Origin: Leadbetterella sp964423865
GTDB taxonomy: Bacteria > Bacteroidota > Bacteroidia > Cytophagales > Spirosomataceae
Length of the DNA stretch: 64,000 nucleotides
NCBI GenBank assembly: GCA_964423865.1
Contig: CAYRGN010000010.1
Coordinates: forward strand, 25,355-89,354
Direction: 5' to 3'
The stretch's first letter is position 1; each line of letters begins with the position of its first letter. Under the pieces are notes generated by a model. It saw only the letters and a program-made list of their open reading frames with translations. It was not told where the DNA came from and did not search any database. Shown here one piece after another: positions 33,750 to 42,733 of the stretch. Both the position numbers and the translations under genes were made by a program.

Positions 33750-35330
33750 TTAATGCATCATATCGTTGAGGTCGACCTTTTCTTTGTGTTTTTTTTGCTT
33801 TACGAAAAGTACAAAGGGTACGCAGGCAAGAAAGAGTAAACCCAGGTAGAGAAAAACATCCATATAGGAAAGTACCGTAGCCTGTTTCATTACGGAATAC
33901 TTCAGTGACTGGTAGGCAGAGCTCAGCGCAATATCAGGTGTCATGCCTTTGGCCAGGAAACCATTTTTGATAGCTGCAATACGCTGTTGTACATCAGGAT
34001 CAGACGTGCTGAGGTGTTCTGACAAGTAGGCAGAGTGCTTTACCGTTTGGTTAGAAATAAAAGTACTGATTATGGCAATACCGAATGAGCCACCCAGCTG
34101 GCGCATCATACCGGTAAAGGCGGCTCCTTCGCCGATTTCTTTACCTTTCAGGGTACTCAGTGAAAGCGAAGTGATCGGGATGAAGAGGAGGCCCAGACCG
34201 GCACCTCTGACCATAAGCAGCCAGAAGAAGTCGTCGCGGCCCGTATCAGGCGTTAGCACTTTATAACCCCAGAAGCTATACACAAAAAACAGAATCAGAC
34301 CTATGGCCACCAATACCTGCTGCCTGACCCCCTTTGATAATAACCGGGCTATAAAAGGCATCATTACCGCCGTGGTCAAAGCCGCCGGAATCATCAGCGC
34401 GCCCGATTGCAGCGCACTCCAGCCCAGGATACTCTGTGTATATAAAGGCACGATAAAGGTAGAACCGTACAGACCGAATCCGAGGATAAAAGACATCACC
34501 GTACCCACTCTCAGGTTCCCGTTTTTCAATACTTTTAACTCTACAATCGGGTATTTGAATGTCAGCTCCCGCCAGAGAAACAGGATCAGTCCCACGATAG
34601 AAGTGATGGTCAAGGCTACGATGGTTCTGCTTTCGAACCAGTCTTCTTCGTGTCCTTTTTCCAGGATGAACTGTAGCGAGCCCACAAATGCTGCCAGCAG
34701 GAAAATCCCCGGCCAGTCTACATCGCGTACTTTTCTTTTTTCGGCATATTTCGGACTCCTCACAAATTGAAGTGTAAGTAAAGTAGCTGCTATGCCTATG
34801 GGAATATTAATATAAAAAATATACGGCCAGCTGTAATTATCTACAATATACCCCCCTAGTGGCGGCCCCAGGGTAGGGCCGATGATCACTCCAAGACCGT
34901 AAATGGCTTGTGCCATACTTCTCTTTTCTATAGGATAAGATTCTGTAATGATGGTTTGAGAGGTAACCAGAAGTGCTCCGCCGCCAATGCCCTGTAGAAA
35001 TCGGAAGAAAACCAGCTCCCAGATGTTGGTGGCATTCCCGCAGAGAAAGGAGCAAATCGTAAACAGCACTACAGAGGCTGCATAATAATTTCTTCTTCCG
35101 AACTGCTGAGAGAGCCAGCTGGTCATGGGTACTATGATCACATTTCCGATGGCATAGGCAGTAATCACCCAGGCCACTTCCGACAGGGTGGCGCCCAGGT
35201 TGCCTTTCATTTCATTCAGGGCCACATTGACAATAGTGGAGTCAACGATTTCCAGTAAAGCGCATAAAATGGTGGTAACGGTGATGATGATCCGTCGTGA
35301 GCCGTATTCTATTAAAGAATCCTGTTGCAT
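33750..35330 (-). CDS. DHA2 family MFS efflux pump (EmrB-like)
   Basis: A 526-residue inner-membrane proton-driven drug exporter. It has 14 hydrophobic helices, typical of the DHA2 group. Motif A-type residues are WLSQQFGRRNYY, the first-helix signature is LLEIVDSTIVNVALNEM with the acidic Asp, and the motif C region reads GLGVIIGPTLGPPLGGYIV. It is the last gene of a tetR-tolC-hlyD-emrB operon: 21 bases after the adaptor gene. In Gram-negative bacteria the three export proteins form a tripartite channel across both membranes. The substrate is unknown. Confidence 0.93.
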   Translation of the reverse strand: MQQDSLIEYGSRRIIITVTTILCALLEIVDSTIVNVALNEMKGNLGATLSEVAWVITAYAIGNVIIVPMTSWLSQQFGRRNYYAASVVLFTICSFLCGNATNIWELVFFRFLQGIGGGALLVTSQTIITESYPIEKRSMAQAIYGLGVIIGPTLGPPLGGYIVDNYSWPYIFYINIPIGIAATLLTLQFVRSPKYAEKRKVRDVDWPGIFLLAAFVGSLQFILEKGHEEDWFESRTIVALTITSIVGLILFLWRELTFKYPIVELKVLKNGNLRVGTVMSFILGFGLYGSTFIVPLYTQSILGWSALQSGALMIPAALTTAVMMPFIARLLSKGVRQQVLVAIGLILFFVYSFWGYKVLTPDTGRDDFFWLLMVRGAGLGLLFIPITSLSLSTLKGKEIGEGAAFTGMMRQLGGSFGIAIISTFISNQTVKHSAYLSEHLSTSDPDVQQRIAAIKNGFLAKGMTPDIALSSAYQSLKYSVMKQATVLSYMDVFLYLGLLFLACVPFVLFVKQKKHKEKVDLNDMMH

Positions 35331-35351
35331 ACTTCGTTCCGGTGAGGAATT

Positions 35352-36437
35352 TTACTGTAAAGAAACTTCGGCATGCACGTTCATTCCCGCTCTCAGTTTG
35401 GCGATGATTTCGCGGTCAGCATCGACGAAGTCGAGCCGTACGGGAATCCTCTGAACCACTTTCACAAAGTTGCCGGTGGCATTATCGGGGGGCAGGAGGG
35501 AAAATGATGAACCGGTAGCGGGAGAGAAAGAAGTGATGCGGGCCTCAAATTTCCGGCCGGGGAAGGCGTCGATCTCAATTTCTGCCTTTTGCCCTTCCAG
35601 CATTTTGGAAAGCTGGGTTTCTTTGAAATTGGCTACCACCCATTTTTCATTGCTTCTTACCAGGCTGAAAAGCTGGGCACCTGCCTGAACAAACTGTCCG
35701 GTCTGTACGGGAACTTTCGATACAAAGCCATCTTCCGGGGCTACAATCACCGTGTAAGAACGGTTCAGCAGCGCATTGGCGAGATCTGCTTCCCGCTGTT
35801 TTACTACAGCCCTGGCTACGTTGATCTGGGCAGAGCTGGCCACAGTCTGCGATTCCGCCGCCCCGGTTTGCTGAACCACCTGGCTTTTCTGCTCAATAAG
35901 TACTTGCAGTTGTTTCTCGGCTGATTCTTTTGCCGCCAGCGCCTGCTCATACTGTTGCTGGGTGATAGAGCGGTCTTTGAACAGGTTGGTATACCTTTTC
36001 AGGTCTTCCGAAGTTTTCCAGACATTTACCCGTGCCGCTTCAATCTGGGCATTAGCCGTAGAAACGGCCGCCTTTTGGGTGTTGACGTTTTTGGAAGTGG
36101 CAGTAGTGGCCGCCTGCGACGACGCCACATTGGTTAAGGCGGTTTCCAGGGCTGCCTGAGCCTGCTGAACCACAACCTGCTGGTCTCTGCTGTCCAGAAT
36201 AACCAGGGTGTCTCCCTTGTGAACCGGCTGGTTGTCTTTTACACGCACGATTTCCACGTAACCCGAAATCCGGGAAACTACAGGCGCCATGTGGGAAGCT
36301 ATCTGTGCGTCATCGGTAGCTTCGTGTTTTGACCGGTGATCGAAAATATGATAGCCATAGGCGGCTCCTCCCAATGCGAGGACAACAAGGATTATGGGAA
36401 AGAGTACGGAGCCTCTCTTTTTGGGTTGATTTTCCAT
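35352..36437 (-). CDS. HlyD/EmrA family periplasmic adaptor
   Basis: A 361-residue membrane fusion protein. One N-terminal transmembrane helix (residues 10-28, VLFPIILVVLALGGAAYGY) anchors it. The first lipoyl half is GYVEIVRVKDNQPVHKGDTLVILD, then a long helical hairpin rich in Ala and Gln (70-200), the second lipoyl half YTVIVAPEDGFVSKVPVQTGQFVQAGAQLFSLV, and a beta-barrel domain to the end. It links the inner-membrane EmrB-like pump to the TolC-like channel encoded by the flanking genes of the operon. Confidence 0.94.
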   Translation of the reverse strand: MENQPKKRGSVLFPIILVVLALGGAAYGYHIFDHRSKHEATDDAQIASHMAPVVSRISGYVEIVRVKDNQPVHKGDTLVILDSRDQQVVVQQAQAALETALTNVASSQAATTATSKNVNTQKAAVSTANAQIEAARVNVWKTSEDLKRYTNLFKDRSITQQQYEQALAAKESAEKQLQVLIEQKSQVVQQTGAAESQTVASSAQINVARAVVKQREADLANALLNRSYTVIVAPEDGFVSKVPVQTGQFVQAGAQLFSLVRSNEKWVVANFKETQLSKMLEGQKAEIEIDAFPGRKFEARITSFSPATGSSFSLLPPDNATGNFVKVVQRIPVRLDFVDADREIIAKLRAGMNVHAEVSLQ

Positions 36438-36452
36438 TGATTTTTATCGATT

Positions 36453-37751
36453 TTAAAATGTTCCTGTAGTCTGAAGTAATTTTTTGTAAGCCAGGGCGGC
36501 ATCGGCCCGGGCATTGAGTACACTGATTCGTGCGGCTATACGTGCCGCATCGGCATCCAGAAGTTCGGTCATGGTGGCTAAGCCGTTATGGTATTTGTTA
36601 AAGGTAATCCGGTAGTTTTCATAGGCCTGATCCACCATATTCTGCAATACCTCCGTACGTTTCCGGGCCGTTTGGGTGGTGAGATAATCGCGATGGATAT
36701 CCAGCCGGATCTGGTCGTTCAACAGATCATTGTCATTGGCGAGCTGCTTTTCTTTTGCCACCGACTGCATCAGTTTTGAATTTTTCTTCCATAGGTTATC
36801 CAGGCTGTATTGCACCCCCAGGCCGATATTGGCGGCGTTGACCACCGAGATCAGGTTAGGGATATCGGCCGCGATGTAGCCGCCGGTAAGTACCACGGTA
36901 GGCAGGGACTCGGCGCGGGCCGAGCGGGTGTTGATTTGTGCCGCCTGCCGGCTGTAATTCAGCGCCTGCAGATCTTTCCTGTTTTCCAGTGCCTGGTTCA
37001 GGAAATAGCCTGCGCCAGGCAGTTCCTGGGGAGCAGTGATATAGGCGGAATCCAGCATAAGCCGGGTGGTTTCCGGCAGGTCCAGCAGCAGGTTCATGTG
37101 GATGGTCGCAATTTCAAAGGTGTTTTGGGCATCCAGCATTTGTAACTCAATGTGGGAGGTTTGCAGGCTGGCTTTCAGCCGGTCGTTCCGCGCCAGGATG
37201 GCATTATTCTCAAAATCGAGAAACTGCTGGTCGCGCTGCTGCGATGCTTTCAGGTTTTCCGTCAGTACGGTTAGCGCCTGTTCGGCCTTAAACAGGTTGT
37301 TGTAGGCGGCAGCTAGGGTATAGGCCACTCCGGCTTTATTGTTTTCCATGCTGAGCCGGGCGGCTTGCTCAAGATAGCGGGCCGACTCTACCGCATACCC
37401 TGTTTTACCACCGGTATAGAGGGGATAGGAAATGGAAACATTTGCCAGGAGGGCGGAGTTGGCTTTAGGGGTATTTCCAGCTTCGCTCTGTTCGCCCATC
37501 TTCATGTGGACTGTGGCGTTGGTGAGTGCCATGGCTGTACCCGAAAGTTTGAAATCAGGAAGCAGCCGGTTTCGTGCAGCTACATAATCGGCGGTGGCGG
37601 TTTCTATCCGGGCCTGGTCAGACCGGAGATTTTTTGACGCCTGGAGTCCGAGAGAAACGGCCTCTTCAAGGGTAAGGGTACGTGTCTCCTGGGCAGAGAC
37701 CGACAATGGGAATCCGAGTAAAATAAAAACCAGACTAAACAGCTTGTTCAT
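36453..37751 (-). CDS. TolC family outer-membrane efflux protein
   Basis: A 432-residue outer-membrane channel. From ATG 37751 it starts MNKLFSLVFILLGFPLSVSAQ, a signal peptide of 21 residues; the TTG at 37757 would only add two residues. Two OEP repeats follow, with long helical coiled segments: LTLEEAVSLGLQASKNLRSDQ and the second repeat's LDNLWKKNSKLMQSVAKEKQL and ENYRITFNKYHNGLATMTELLDADAA, the last being a TolC hallmark. Its start lies inside the end of the tetR gene (17-base overlap). Confidence 0.92.
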   Translation of the reverse strand: MNKLFSLVFILLGFPLSVSAQETRTLTLEEAVSLGLQASKNLRSDQARIETATADYVAARNRLLPDFKLSGTAMALTNATVHMKMGEQSEAGNTPKANSALLANVSISYPLYTGGKTGYAVESARYLEQAARLSMENNKAGVAYTLAAAYNNLFKAEQALTVLTENLKASQQRDQQFLDFENNAILARNDRLKASLQTSHIELQMLDAQNTFEIATIHMNLLLDLPETTRLMLDSAYITAPQELPGAGYFLNQALENRKDLQALNYSRQAAQINTRSARAESLPTVVLTGGYIAADIPNLISVVNAANIGLGVQYSLDNLWKKNSKLMQSVAKEKQLANDNDLLNDQIRLDIHRDYLTTQTARKRTEVLQNMVDQAYENYRITFNKYHNGLATMTELLDADAARIAARISVLNARADAALAYKKLLQTTGTF

Positions 37752-38352
37752 ATCCAAGTAAGTAGGTTAAAATGTTTTTAATGTGATCTTTGAGCTGCGT
37801 GATATATTCGGTATTGAAGTTGTCGTTGCCGCGATAGAATTCTTTGTAAATGGGCAGGGAGTTAATAGCGTTGAAGAGTGTACCCGACACCGTACTCTGC
37901 AGGAAAGCCGGATGAGGCCTTTTGGTGAAAATACCACTCTGACATCCTTCTTCAAGCACTCTTTCATACACCTGGAGAAACATCCTCTTGTTTTCTCGGA
38001 GATAGTCGAGGGTCTGTTCATTTTTCTGACTCAACAGTTCCCTTTGGAATATCTGGTGAAAGTCGCGGTGCTTTTGTATTTTCTCAATGTACTGCTCTAT
38101 AATACACATCAGCTTTTCAAAGCTGTTATACTTCGTATTTTCCAGTAGCCGATAAGCATAATTCAGTCCTGCTTTCATCCTGTATTCAAAAATCTTTTCC
38201 AGCAGTTTTTCCTTGGAACCGAAGTAGTAGGATAACATGGAAATATTAACCCCGGCTGCAGCGGCTATTTCCCGGGTGGAGGTTCCGTTGAATCCGTTTT
38301 GTGCAAAAAGCCTTTCTGCATGAAGCAATATGTTTTCTTCCTTTTCTGACAT
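37735..38352 (-). CDS. TetR/AcrR family repressor of the efflux operon
   Basis: A 205-residue regulator and the first gene of the operon. The TetR_N helix-turn-helix is at about residues 6-52: ILLHAERLFAQNGFNGTSTREIAAAAGVNISMLSYYFGSKEKLL. The C-terminal domain is helical and is of the usual ligand-binding kind (YIEKIQKHRDFHQIFQRELL). A 16-bp palindrome that overlaps the likely -33 region of its own promoter is the probable operator, so the protein should repress itself and the tolC-hlyD-emrB genes until a drug-like ligand binds. Confidence 0.93.
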   Translation of the reverse strand: MSEKEENILLHAERLFAQNGFNGTSTREIAAAAGVNISMLSYYFGSKEKLLEKIFEYRMKAGLNYAYRLLENTKYNSFEKLMCIIEQYIEKIQKHRDFHQIFQRELLSQKNEQTLDYLRENKRMFLQVYERVLEEGCQSGIFTKRPHPAFLQSTVSGTLFNAINSLPIYKEFYRGNDNFNTEYITQLKDHIKNILTYLLGYEQAV

Positions 38353-38371
38353 GGTGACCGGTTTGACGATA

Positions 38372-38379
38372 CAAATTTA
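38372..38379 (-). promoter_or_regulatory. Promoter -7 element of the tetR-efflux operon
   Basis: TAAATTTG on the minus strand, 20 bases upstream of the tetR ATG at 38352. A TTG inside the operator palindrome lies 22 bases further upstream and may serve as -33. Confidence 0.6.
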
Positions 38380-38398
38380 GAGAAGCACGAGGTGTATT

Positions 38399-38414
38399 AA
38401 TCAATCGATTGATT
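38399..38414. promoter_or_regulatory. Probable TetR operator, 16-bp perfect palindrome
   Basis: AATCAATCGATTGATT equals its own complement over 16 bases and is followed by a further GATT. Its position over the -33 element fits steric repression by the dimeric TetR protein encoded next to it. Confidence 0.7.
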
Positions 38415-38420
38415 GATTTT

Positions 38421-38833
38421 CGAAGAAAGCGTAAAATTTCCTGAAAAAATGAAAAATTTTAATTACATAGTGAAAATCGTGGGATAACCGGTCAAATCTG
38501 TAATTGCATGCTGCGAACGAAATGCAGATATGTGCCTCTATTCTTCGTCGCAGACGGTGGTATATAGGCCTTCCTATAGATCTGATTTCGATATCCGGAA
38601 GGTACGCTCAGCTAGGATAAAGCAACCCGTATTGTTTGATAACCTCCAGTTTGTCCCTGGTTGTAGGGTGATCTCAGCGCTCTGCTGATCGCCTAAGTCA
38701 GTTTGCCACTGAGCAACCCTAAGGTGTGTTCCAGACTGATCTGTTTGACCTGATCGATCTGCCGCTGGTGCAACTTCCCATAGATTGGAGCGTATTATTA
38801 ATGGTTACAACAAGGTAGGAAAACATCTGAATT
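38421..38833. other. Gene-free stretch between the efflux operon and the GT-C-like gene
   Basis: No open frame of useful length on either strand. On the minus strand about 38570-38800 there are protein-like pieces broken by stops (for example QRQIDQVKQISLEHTLGLL and RDKLEVIKQYGLLYPS in different frames), so it may be a decayed gene, perhaps from a mobile element. I could not identify the source. Confidence 0.3.
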
Positions 38834-40531
38834 TCATTCCGGCGGTACGATGTCATTTAGGATATAGATATCGACATCGTCTACATTTTTATAAAAACTG
38901 TAGTGGTCATCCACATAGGATTTGATTTCTGGTATTTGGTCAAATGCCGCATACGTAAAATCAAAGTAACTGCGCTTTGTCGAAGTCGGAATTAATACGA
39001 TTTCTGGTTTGTTTTTATATAAATCTTCGAGGTAAATTTTACGTGCAAAAGCAGTAGAAGTACTGTCACTAACCTGATAGCCGAATAATCTTTCCGGTAC
39101 ATTAATGTGTGTTCCTTGTATCAGGCCTGTTTCTAGGTGGATTTCGGGATACCAATCAAAACTCACTAATTTGGACATTTGGGGAAATCTTTCCTTTAAT
39201 AAATTAATTTCTTTACCCACTTCGCTCAGGTATAGGGTATTGTTTCGGTAGTTCACTATTTTCGGTACGAAATCTTTGAATAAGCCTGTCTGAAAGGAGT
39301 CGCGCAGGTTATAAAACGATAATATGGCCGAAAGTAAAATAACGGTTGAGCAAGTGGAAACTTTCAGTAATATATGGTTAGTATTTTTTATAGTGTGGCC
39401 GATGAGCAGGGGAAGGGGGATAAGGATAAAAGTAAAGTAATGAGAATATGAATAACCCGGTTTTGAAATGGCGTATATCGTAATCCAGGAAAGCCCCAAT
39501 ACAAAAAAACCGAATCGATCTTTTTTTGAAACCGGAAGCAAAACGGTAAGTAAAATGGTAGTAAGAAGAAATGGGGTTTTTAGAAGGTAGCTAATGGGCA
39601 ATTCATTTAAACTTCGAACAAGAAAAGTATTGAAAAGCTTTGTAAGCGTATTCGCTGTGTCACCATATCCAAAGTTTGTCAAAATATAAAAGCGATAGAA
39701 ATTATCAAATTGCTTATATATAGCTAGATAAATTAATAGAATTAGGGTAGGAAATAAGCCGGACAGTAGTATTCCCACATTATTTCGAAATGTTTTTTTG
39801 AAGCCAAGCAGATAGTAAGAAACACAGAGAAAGAGGGCAATGGGTACTGCTTGTAATTTAAAGTAAGGTGTTAAACCCATTAATAAGAAAAATAGAAAAT
39901 CTTGTACCTCATATCGAACTGTTGCGGAAGAGACAGACTTTCGGCGTAGAATATATAAATATATTCCTATAGCCAAAATTAGTATGCTCGTTGCTTCATT
40001 ATAAAAATGATTTAAGCTGCTGAGGTTCCCAAATAGAAAAAATAGAAAAGGATATAGAACACTAATTTGTACATACTTTTTGCCATATACCAGCTGACAG
40101 GCTTTAAAAATGAAAAAGTAACTTAATACTGAAATAATAAACAATACGAGTCGCGCGTGGGTATAATTTAAATCCAGTCCAAAATACAGTGGAATTCCGA
40201 ATGCCAAAGAATGGAAAGGCCCGAGTGTTGAAAAATCAGCAGACCGCCAAAGCACAGGGTCACTTAGATGGAGAGACTGCACTACGGCGAGATTAATAGC
40301 TTCATCGGAATTTAGAGATGAATTATTCAGAATATTAGGTGTTTTATTTATTAAGAGCAATAAGGCTATTAACAAAAAGAAAGATCTGTTTGATAGTCGT
40401 CCGAAAGACCAGTTAAAAAGATGGGCAAGGGCGGAAAAAGTTACGATGATTATGAGTCCGGCTAATATGAAATATATCACTACACTAGGTTTATGTGGTT
40501 CAAAAATACAGCCCAAAATTGAATGGAGCAA
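38834..40531 (-). CDS. Polytopic membrane protein, GT-C glycosyltransferase-like
   Basis: A 565-residue inner-membrane protein with about 11-12 hydrophobic helices in residues 15-410 and a soluble C-terminal domain of about 150 residues. The first periplasmic loop has NNSSLNSDEAINLAVVQSL, with an acidic pair (Asp-Glu) where PMT/ArnT-type GT-C enzymes have their catalytic acid, so it may transfer sugars from lipid carriers. The C-terminal part ends FDWYPEIHLETGLIQG and DDVDIYILND. The gene is much AT-richer than its neighbours and has no partner genes around it. The start is TTG at 40531; a GTG about 16 codons in is an alternative. The family call is tentative. Confidence 0.6.
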   Translation of the reverse strand: MLHSILGCIFEPHKPSVVIYFILAGLIIIVTFSALAHLFNWSFGRLSNRSFFLLIALLLLINKTPNILNNSSLNSDEAINLAVVQSLHLSDPVLWRSADFSTLGPFHSLAFGIPLYFGLDLNYTHARLVLFIISVLSYFFIFKACQLVYGKKYVQISVLYPFLFFLFGNLSSLNHFYNEATSILILAIGIYLYILRRKSVSSATVRYEVQDFLFFLLMGLTPYFKLQAVPIALFLCVSYYLLGFKKTFRNNVGILLSGLFPTLILLIYLAIYKQFDNFYRFYILTNFGYGDTANTLTKLFNTFLVRSLNELPISYLLKTPFLLTTILLTVLLPVSKKDRFGFFVLGLSWITIYAISKPGYSYSHYFTFILIPLPLLIGHTIKNTNHILLKVSTCSTVILLSAILSFYNLRDSFQTGLFKDFVPKIVNYRNNTLYLSEVGKEINLLKERFPQMSKLVSFDWYPEIHLETGLIQGTHINVPERLFGYQVSDSTSTAFARKIYLEDLYKNKPEIVLIPTSTKRSYFDFTYAAFDQIPEIKSYVDDHYSFYKNVDDVDIYILNDIVPPE

Positions 40532-40607
40532 AGAAGTACGTAGTATTCAGGAAATATAATTTATAACGGTTTTATCTCTAAATCTTCTGAAGTGTCTGTC
40601 GTGAAAT

Positions 40608-40640
40608 AAAAGAAGCTGCCTTTTGGGGACAGCTTCTTTT
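40608..40640 (-). terminator. Terminator after groEL (works in both directions)
   Basis: AAAAGAAGCTG (40608-40618) and CAGCTTCTTTT (40630-40640) pair perfectly over 11 bp around an 11-base loop. Both strands carry a T run after the stem. It lies 19 bases beyond the groEL stop. Confidence 0.85.
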
Positions 40641-40658
40641 TACTTTGCAAAATGTTTC

Positions 40659-42287
40659 TTACATCATTCCGCCCATTCCGCCGCCATGCATGTGCGGAGC
40701 TTCCGGTTTTTCTTCCGGAATATCGGAAATAACAGCCTCGGTAGTCAGCAACAGACCGGCGATAGACGCCGCGTTTTCGAGGGCCAGACGAGTCACTTTG
40801 GTAGGGTCAATGATACCCGCCGCGATCATGTCTTCGTATTTGTCTTCACGGGCATTGTAGCCGTAAGCGCCTTTGCCGCCTTTCACTTCCTGCACCACTA
40901 CGGAGCCTTCGCCGCCGGCATTGGAAACGATAGTTCTCAAAGGAGCCTCTATCGCGTTACGGATAATGGCCACACCGGTTTTCTCGTCGGCATTTTCCAC
41001 GCTAAGCGACTCAAGAGAAGCCTGAGCTCTGATCAGGGCCACACCACCACCGGCAATGATACCTTCTTCTACCGCCGCGCGGGTGGCATGAAGGGCGTCA
41101 TCTACGCGGTCTTTTTTCTCTTTCATCTCTACTTCAGTAGCTGCACCAATGTAAATGATGGCTACCCCACCTGACAATTTGGCAAGACGCTCCTGGAGTT
41201 TCTCCCGGTCGTAGTCAGAAGTAGTATTCTCAATCTGGGCTTTGATTTGGTTTACCCGCCCTTTGATGGCATCGGCTTCACCGGCACCGTTGATCACGGT
41301 AGTATTGTCTTTGTCAATAGCTACTTTCTCGCTCTGACCCAGCATCTCTACGGTCACGTTTTCCAGTTTAAAGCCTCTTTCTTCCGAAATAACGGTACCA
41401 CCTGTCAGGATTGCGATGTCTTCCAGCATGGCTTTTCTTCTGTCGCCAAAGCCCGGAGCTTTTACCGCACAGATTTTCAGCGCGCCGCGGATCTTGTTCA
41501 CCACCAGGGTAGCCAGGGCTTCGCCGTCCACATCTTCTGCAATGATCAGCAGAGGGCGGCCGGTTTGGGCTACGGCTTCCAGTACGGGAAGCAGCTCTTT
41601 CATAGAAGAAACTTTCTTCTCTGAGATCAGGATAAACGGACGCTCCAGTTCGGCTTCCATTTTCTCCGTATTGGTTACAAAGTAAGGCGAGAGGTAGCCT
41701 CTGTCAAACTGCATACCTTCTACCGTTTTTACTTCGGTTTCGGTTCCGCGGGCCTCTTCCACGGTAATTACCCCTTCTTTGCCCACTTTTTCCATGGCAT
41801 CGGCAATCATGTGGCCGATTTCCTGGTCGTTATTGGCTGAAATGGTAGCTACCTGGGTTACTTCTTTCGAAGAATTGATGGCTTTTGATTGTGATTTCAG
41901 GTCGGCAACAATTGCGGTAACCGCTTTATCAATGCCTCTTTTCAGGTCCATAGGATTGGCTCCGGCCGCTACGTTTTTCGCACCGATGGTATAGATAGCC
42001 TGGGCCAGCACAGTAGCGGTAGTGGTACCGTCACCTGCGGCATCTGCGGTTTTGGAAGCCACTTCCTTCACCAGTTGAGCGCCCATGTTCTCAATAGAAT
42101 CGCTCAGTTCTATCTCTTTCGCTACCGTTACACCGTCTTTGGTGATGGCAGGGGAACCGAATTTTTTGTCCAGAATAACGTTACGACCTTTAGGTCCTAA
42201 AGTTACTTTCACGGCGTTAGCCAGGGTGTCAACGCCTTTTTTTAGTTTATCTCTCGCTTCAGTATCAAAAAGAATTTGCTTTGCCAT
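40659..42287 (-). CDS. groL: Chaperonin GroEL (60 kDa)
   Basis: ATP-driven protein-folding chamber subunit that works with GroES. The 542-residue protein starts MAKQILFDTEARDKLKKGVD and keeps the classic blocks: LGPKGRNVILDKKFGSPAITKDGVTVAKEI, DAAGDGTTTATVLAQAI, CAVKAPGFGDRRKAMLEDIA and ARAAVEEGIIAGGG (TRAAVEEGIIAGGG). It ends in the flexible Gly-Met tail MHGGGMGGMM. It lies 43 bases after groES and has a strong terminator behind it. Confidence 0.99.
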   Translation of the reverse strand: MAKQILFDTEARDKLKKGVDTLANAVKVTLGPKGRNVILDKKFGSPAITKDGVTVAKEIELSDSIENMGAQLVKEVASKTADAAGDGTTTATVLAQAIYTIGAKNVAAGANPMDLKRGIDKAVTAIVADLKSQSKAINSSKEVTQVATISANNDQEIGHMIADAMEKVGKEGVITVEEARGTETEVKTVEGMQFDRGYLSPYFVTNTEKMEAELERPFILISEKKVSSMKELLPVLEAVAQTGRPLLIIAEDVDGEALATLVVNKIRGALKICAVKAPGFGDRRKAMLEDIAILTGGTVISEERGFKLENVTVEMLGQSEKVAIDKDNTTVINGAGEADAIKGRVNQIKAQIENTTSDYDREKLQERLAKLSGGVAIIYIGAATEVEMKEKKDRVDDALHATRAAVEEGIIAGGGVALIRAQASLESLSVENADEKTGVAIIRNAIEAPLRTIVSNAGGEGSVVVQEVKGGKGAYGYNAREDKYEDMIAAGIIDPTKVTRLALENAASIAGLLLTTEAVISDIPEEKPEAPHMHGGGMGGMM

Positions 42288-42330
42288 TTGAATAATTTTA
42301 AATTTTTAAGAATAATCGTGTAATGAATTA

Positions 42331-42606
42331 TCAGATGATAGCATAAATGTCGGATTCTCTCATGATCAGGTATTCTTTACCGTCTACGCTGAGTTCCGTA
42401 CCTGAATATTTTCCGTACAATACGGTGTCACCTACTTTCACGGTAAGCGGCTCGTCTTTTTTTCCGGGGCCTACAGCCACCACAGTTCCTTTCTGAGGTT
42501 TTTCTTTTGCCGTGTCGGGAATAATAATTCCAAAAGCGGTCTTCTCCTCCGCGGGAGCAGCCTCTATCAAAACTCTGTCTGCTAAAGGTTTTACGTTTAC
42601 TGACAT
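42331..42606 (-). CDS. groS: Co-chaperonin GroES
   Basis: The 91-residue lid of the GroEL chamber. It starts MSVNVKPLADRVLIEAAPAEEKT, contains the mobile loop FGIIIPDTAKEKPQKGTVVAVG and the C-terminal VKVGDTVLYGKYSGTELSVDGKEYLIMRESDI. Normal length. It is the first gene of the groES-groEL operon. Upstream are repeated TGTCAGTAAA boxes rather than a recognisable CIRCE element. Confidence 0.99.
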   Translation of the reverse strand: MSVNVKPLADRVLIEAAPAEEKTAFGIIIPDTAKEKPQKGTVVAVGPGKKDEPLTVKVGDTVLYGKYSGTELSVDGKEYLIMRESDIYAII

Positions 42607-42684
42607 AATCGTTGAATTAATTTTTAGTTGAAAACTTCTGTTACACTCTTCTCAAAACCTCTGCCAATTGCGAAAATGCAGATT

Positions 42685-42725
42685 TTTACTGACATTTTTT
42701 CAGTATAGGCTGACATTTACTGACA
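42685..42725 (-). promoter_or_regulatory. Direct TGTCAGTAAA repeats upstream of groES
   Basis: TTTACTGACA on the plus strand (TGTCAGTAAA on the coding strand) occurs at 42685-42694 and 42716-42725, 31 bases apart, close to three helical turns. A shorter CTGACA at 42710-42715 stands between them. They lie 79-119 bases before the groES ATG and could bind a heat-shock regulator; this is inference from position and repetition. Confidence 0.45.
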
Positions 42726-42733
42726 GGGATACT

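Noticed and set aside
42607..42733. CIRCE element before groES
   Set aside because: No TTAGCACTC/GAGTGCTAA arms present; only CACTC by chance.
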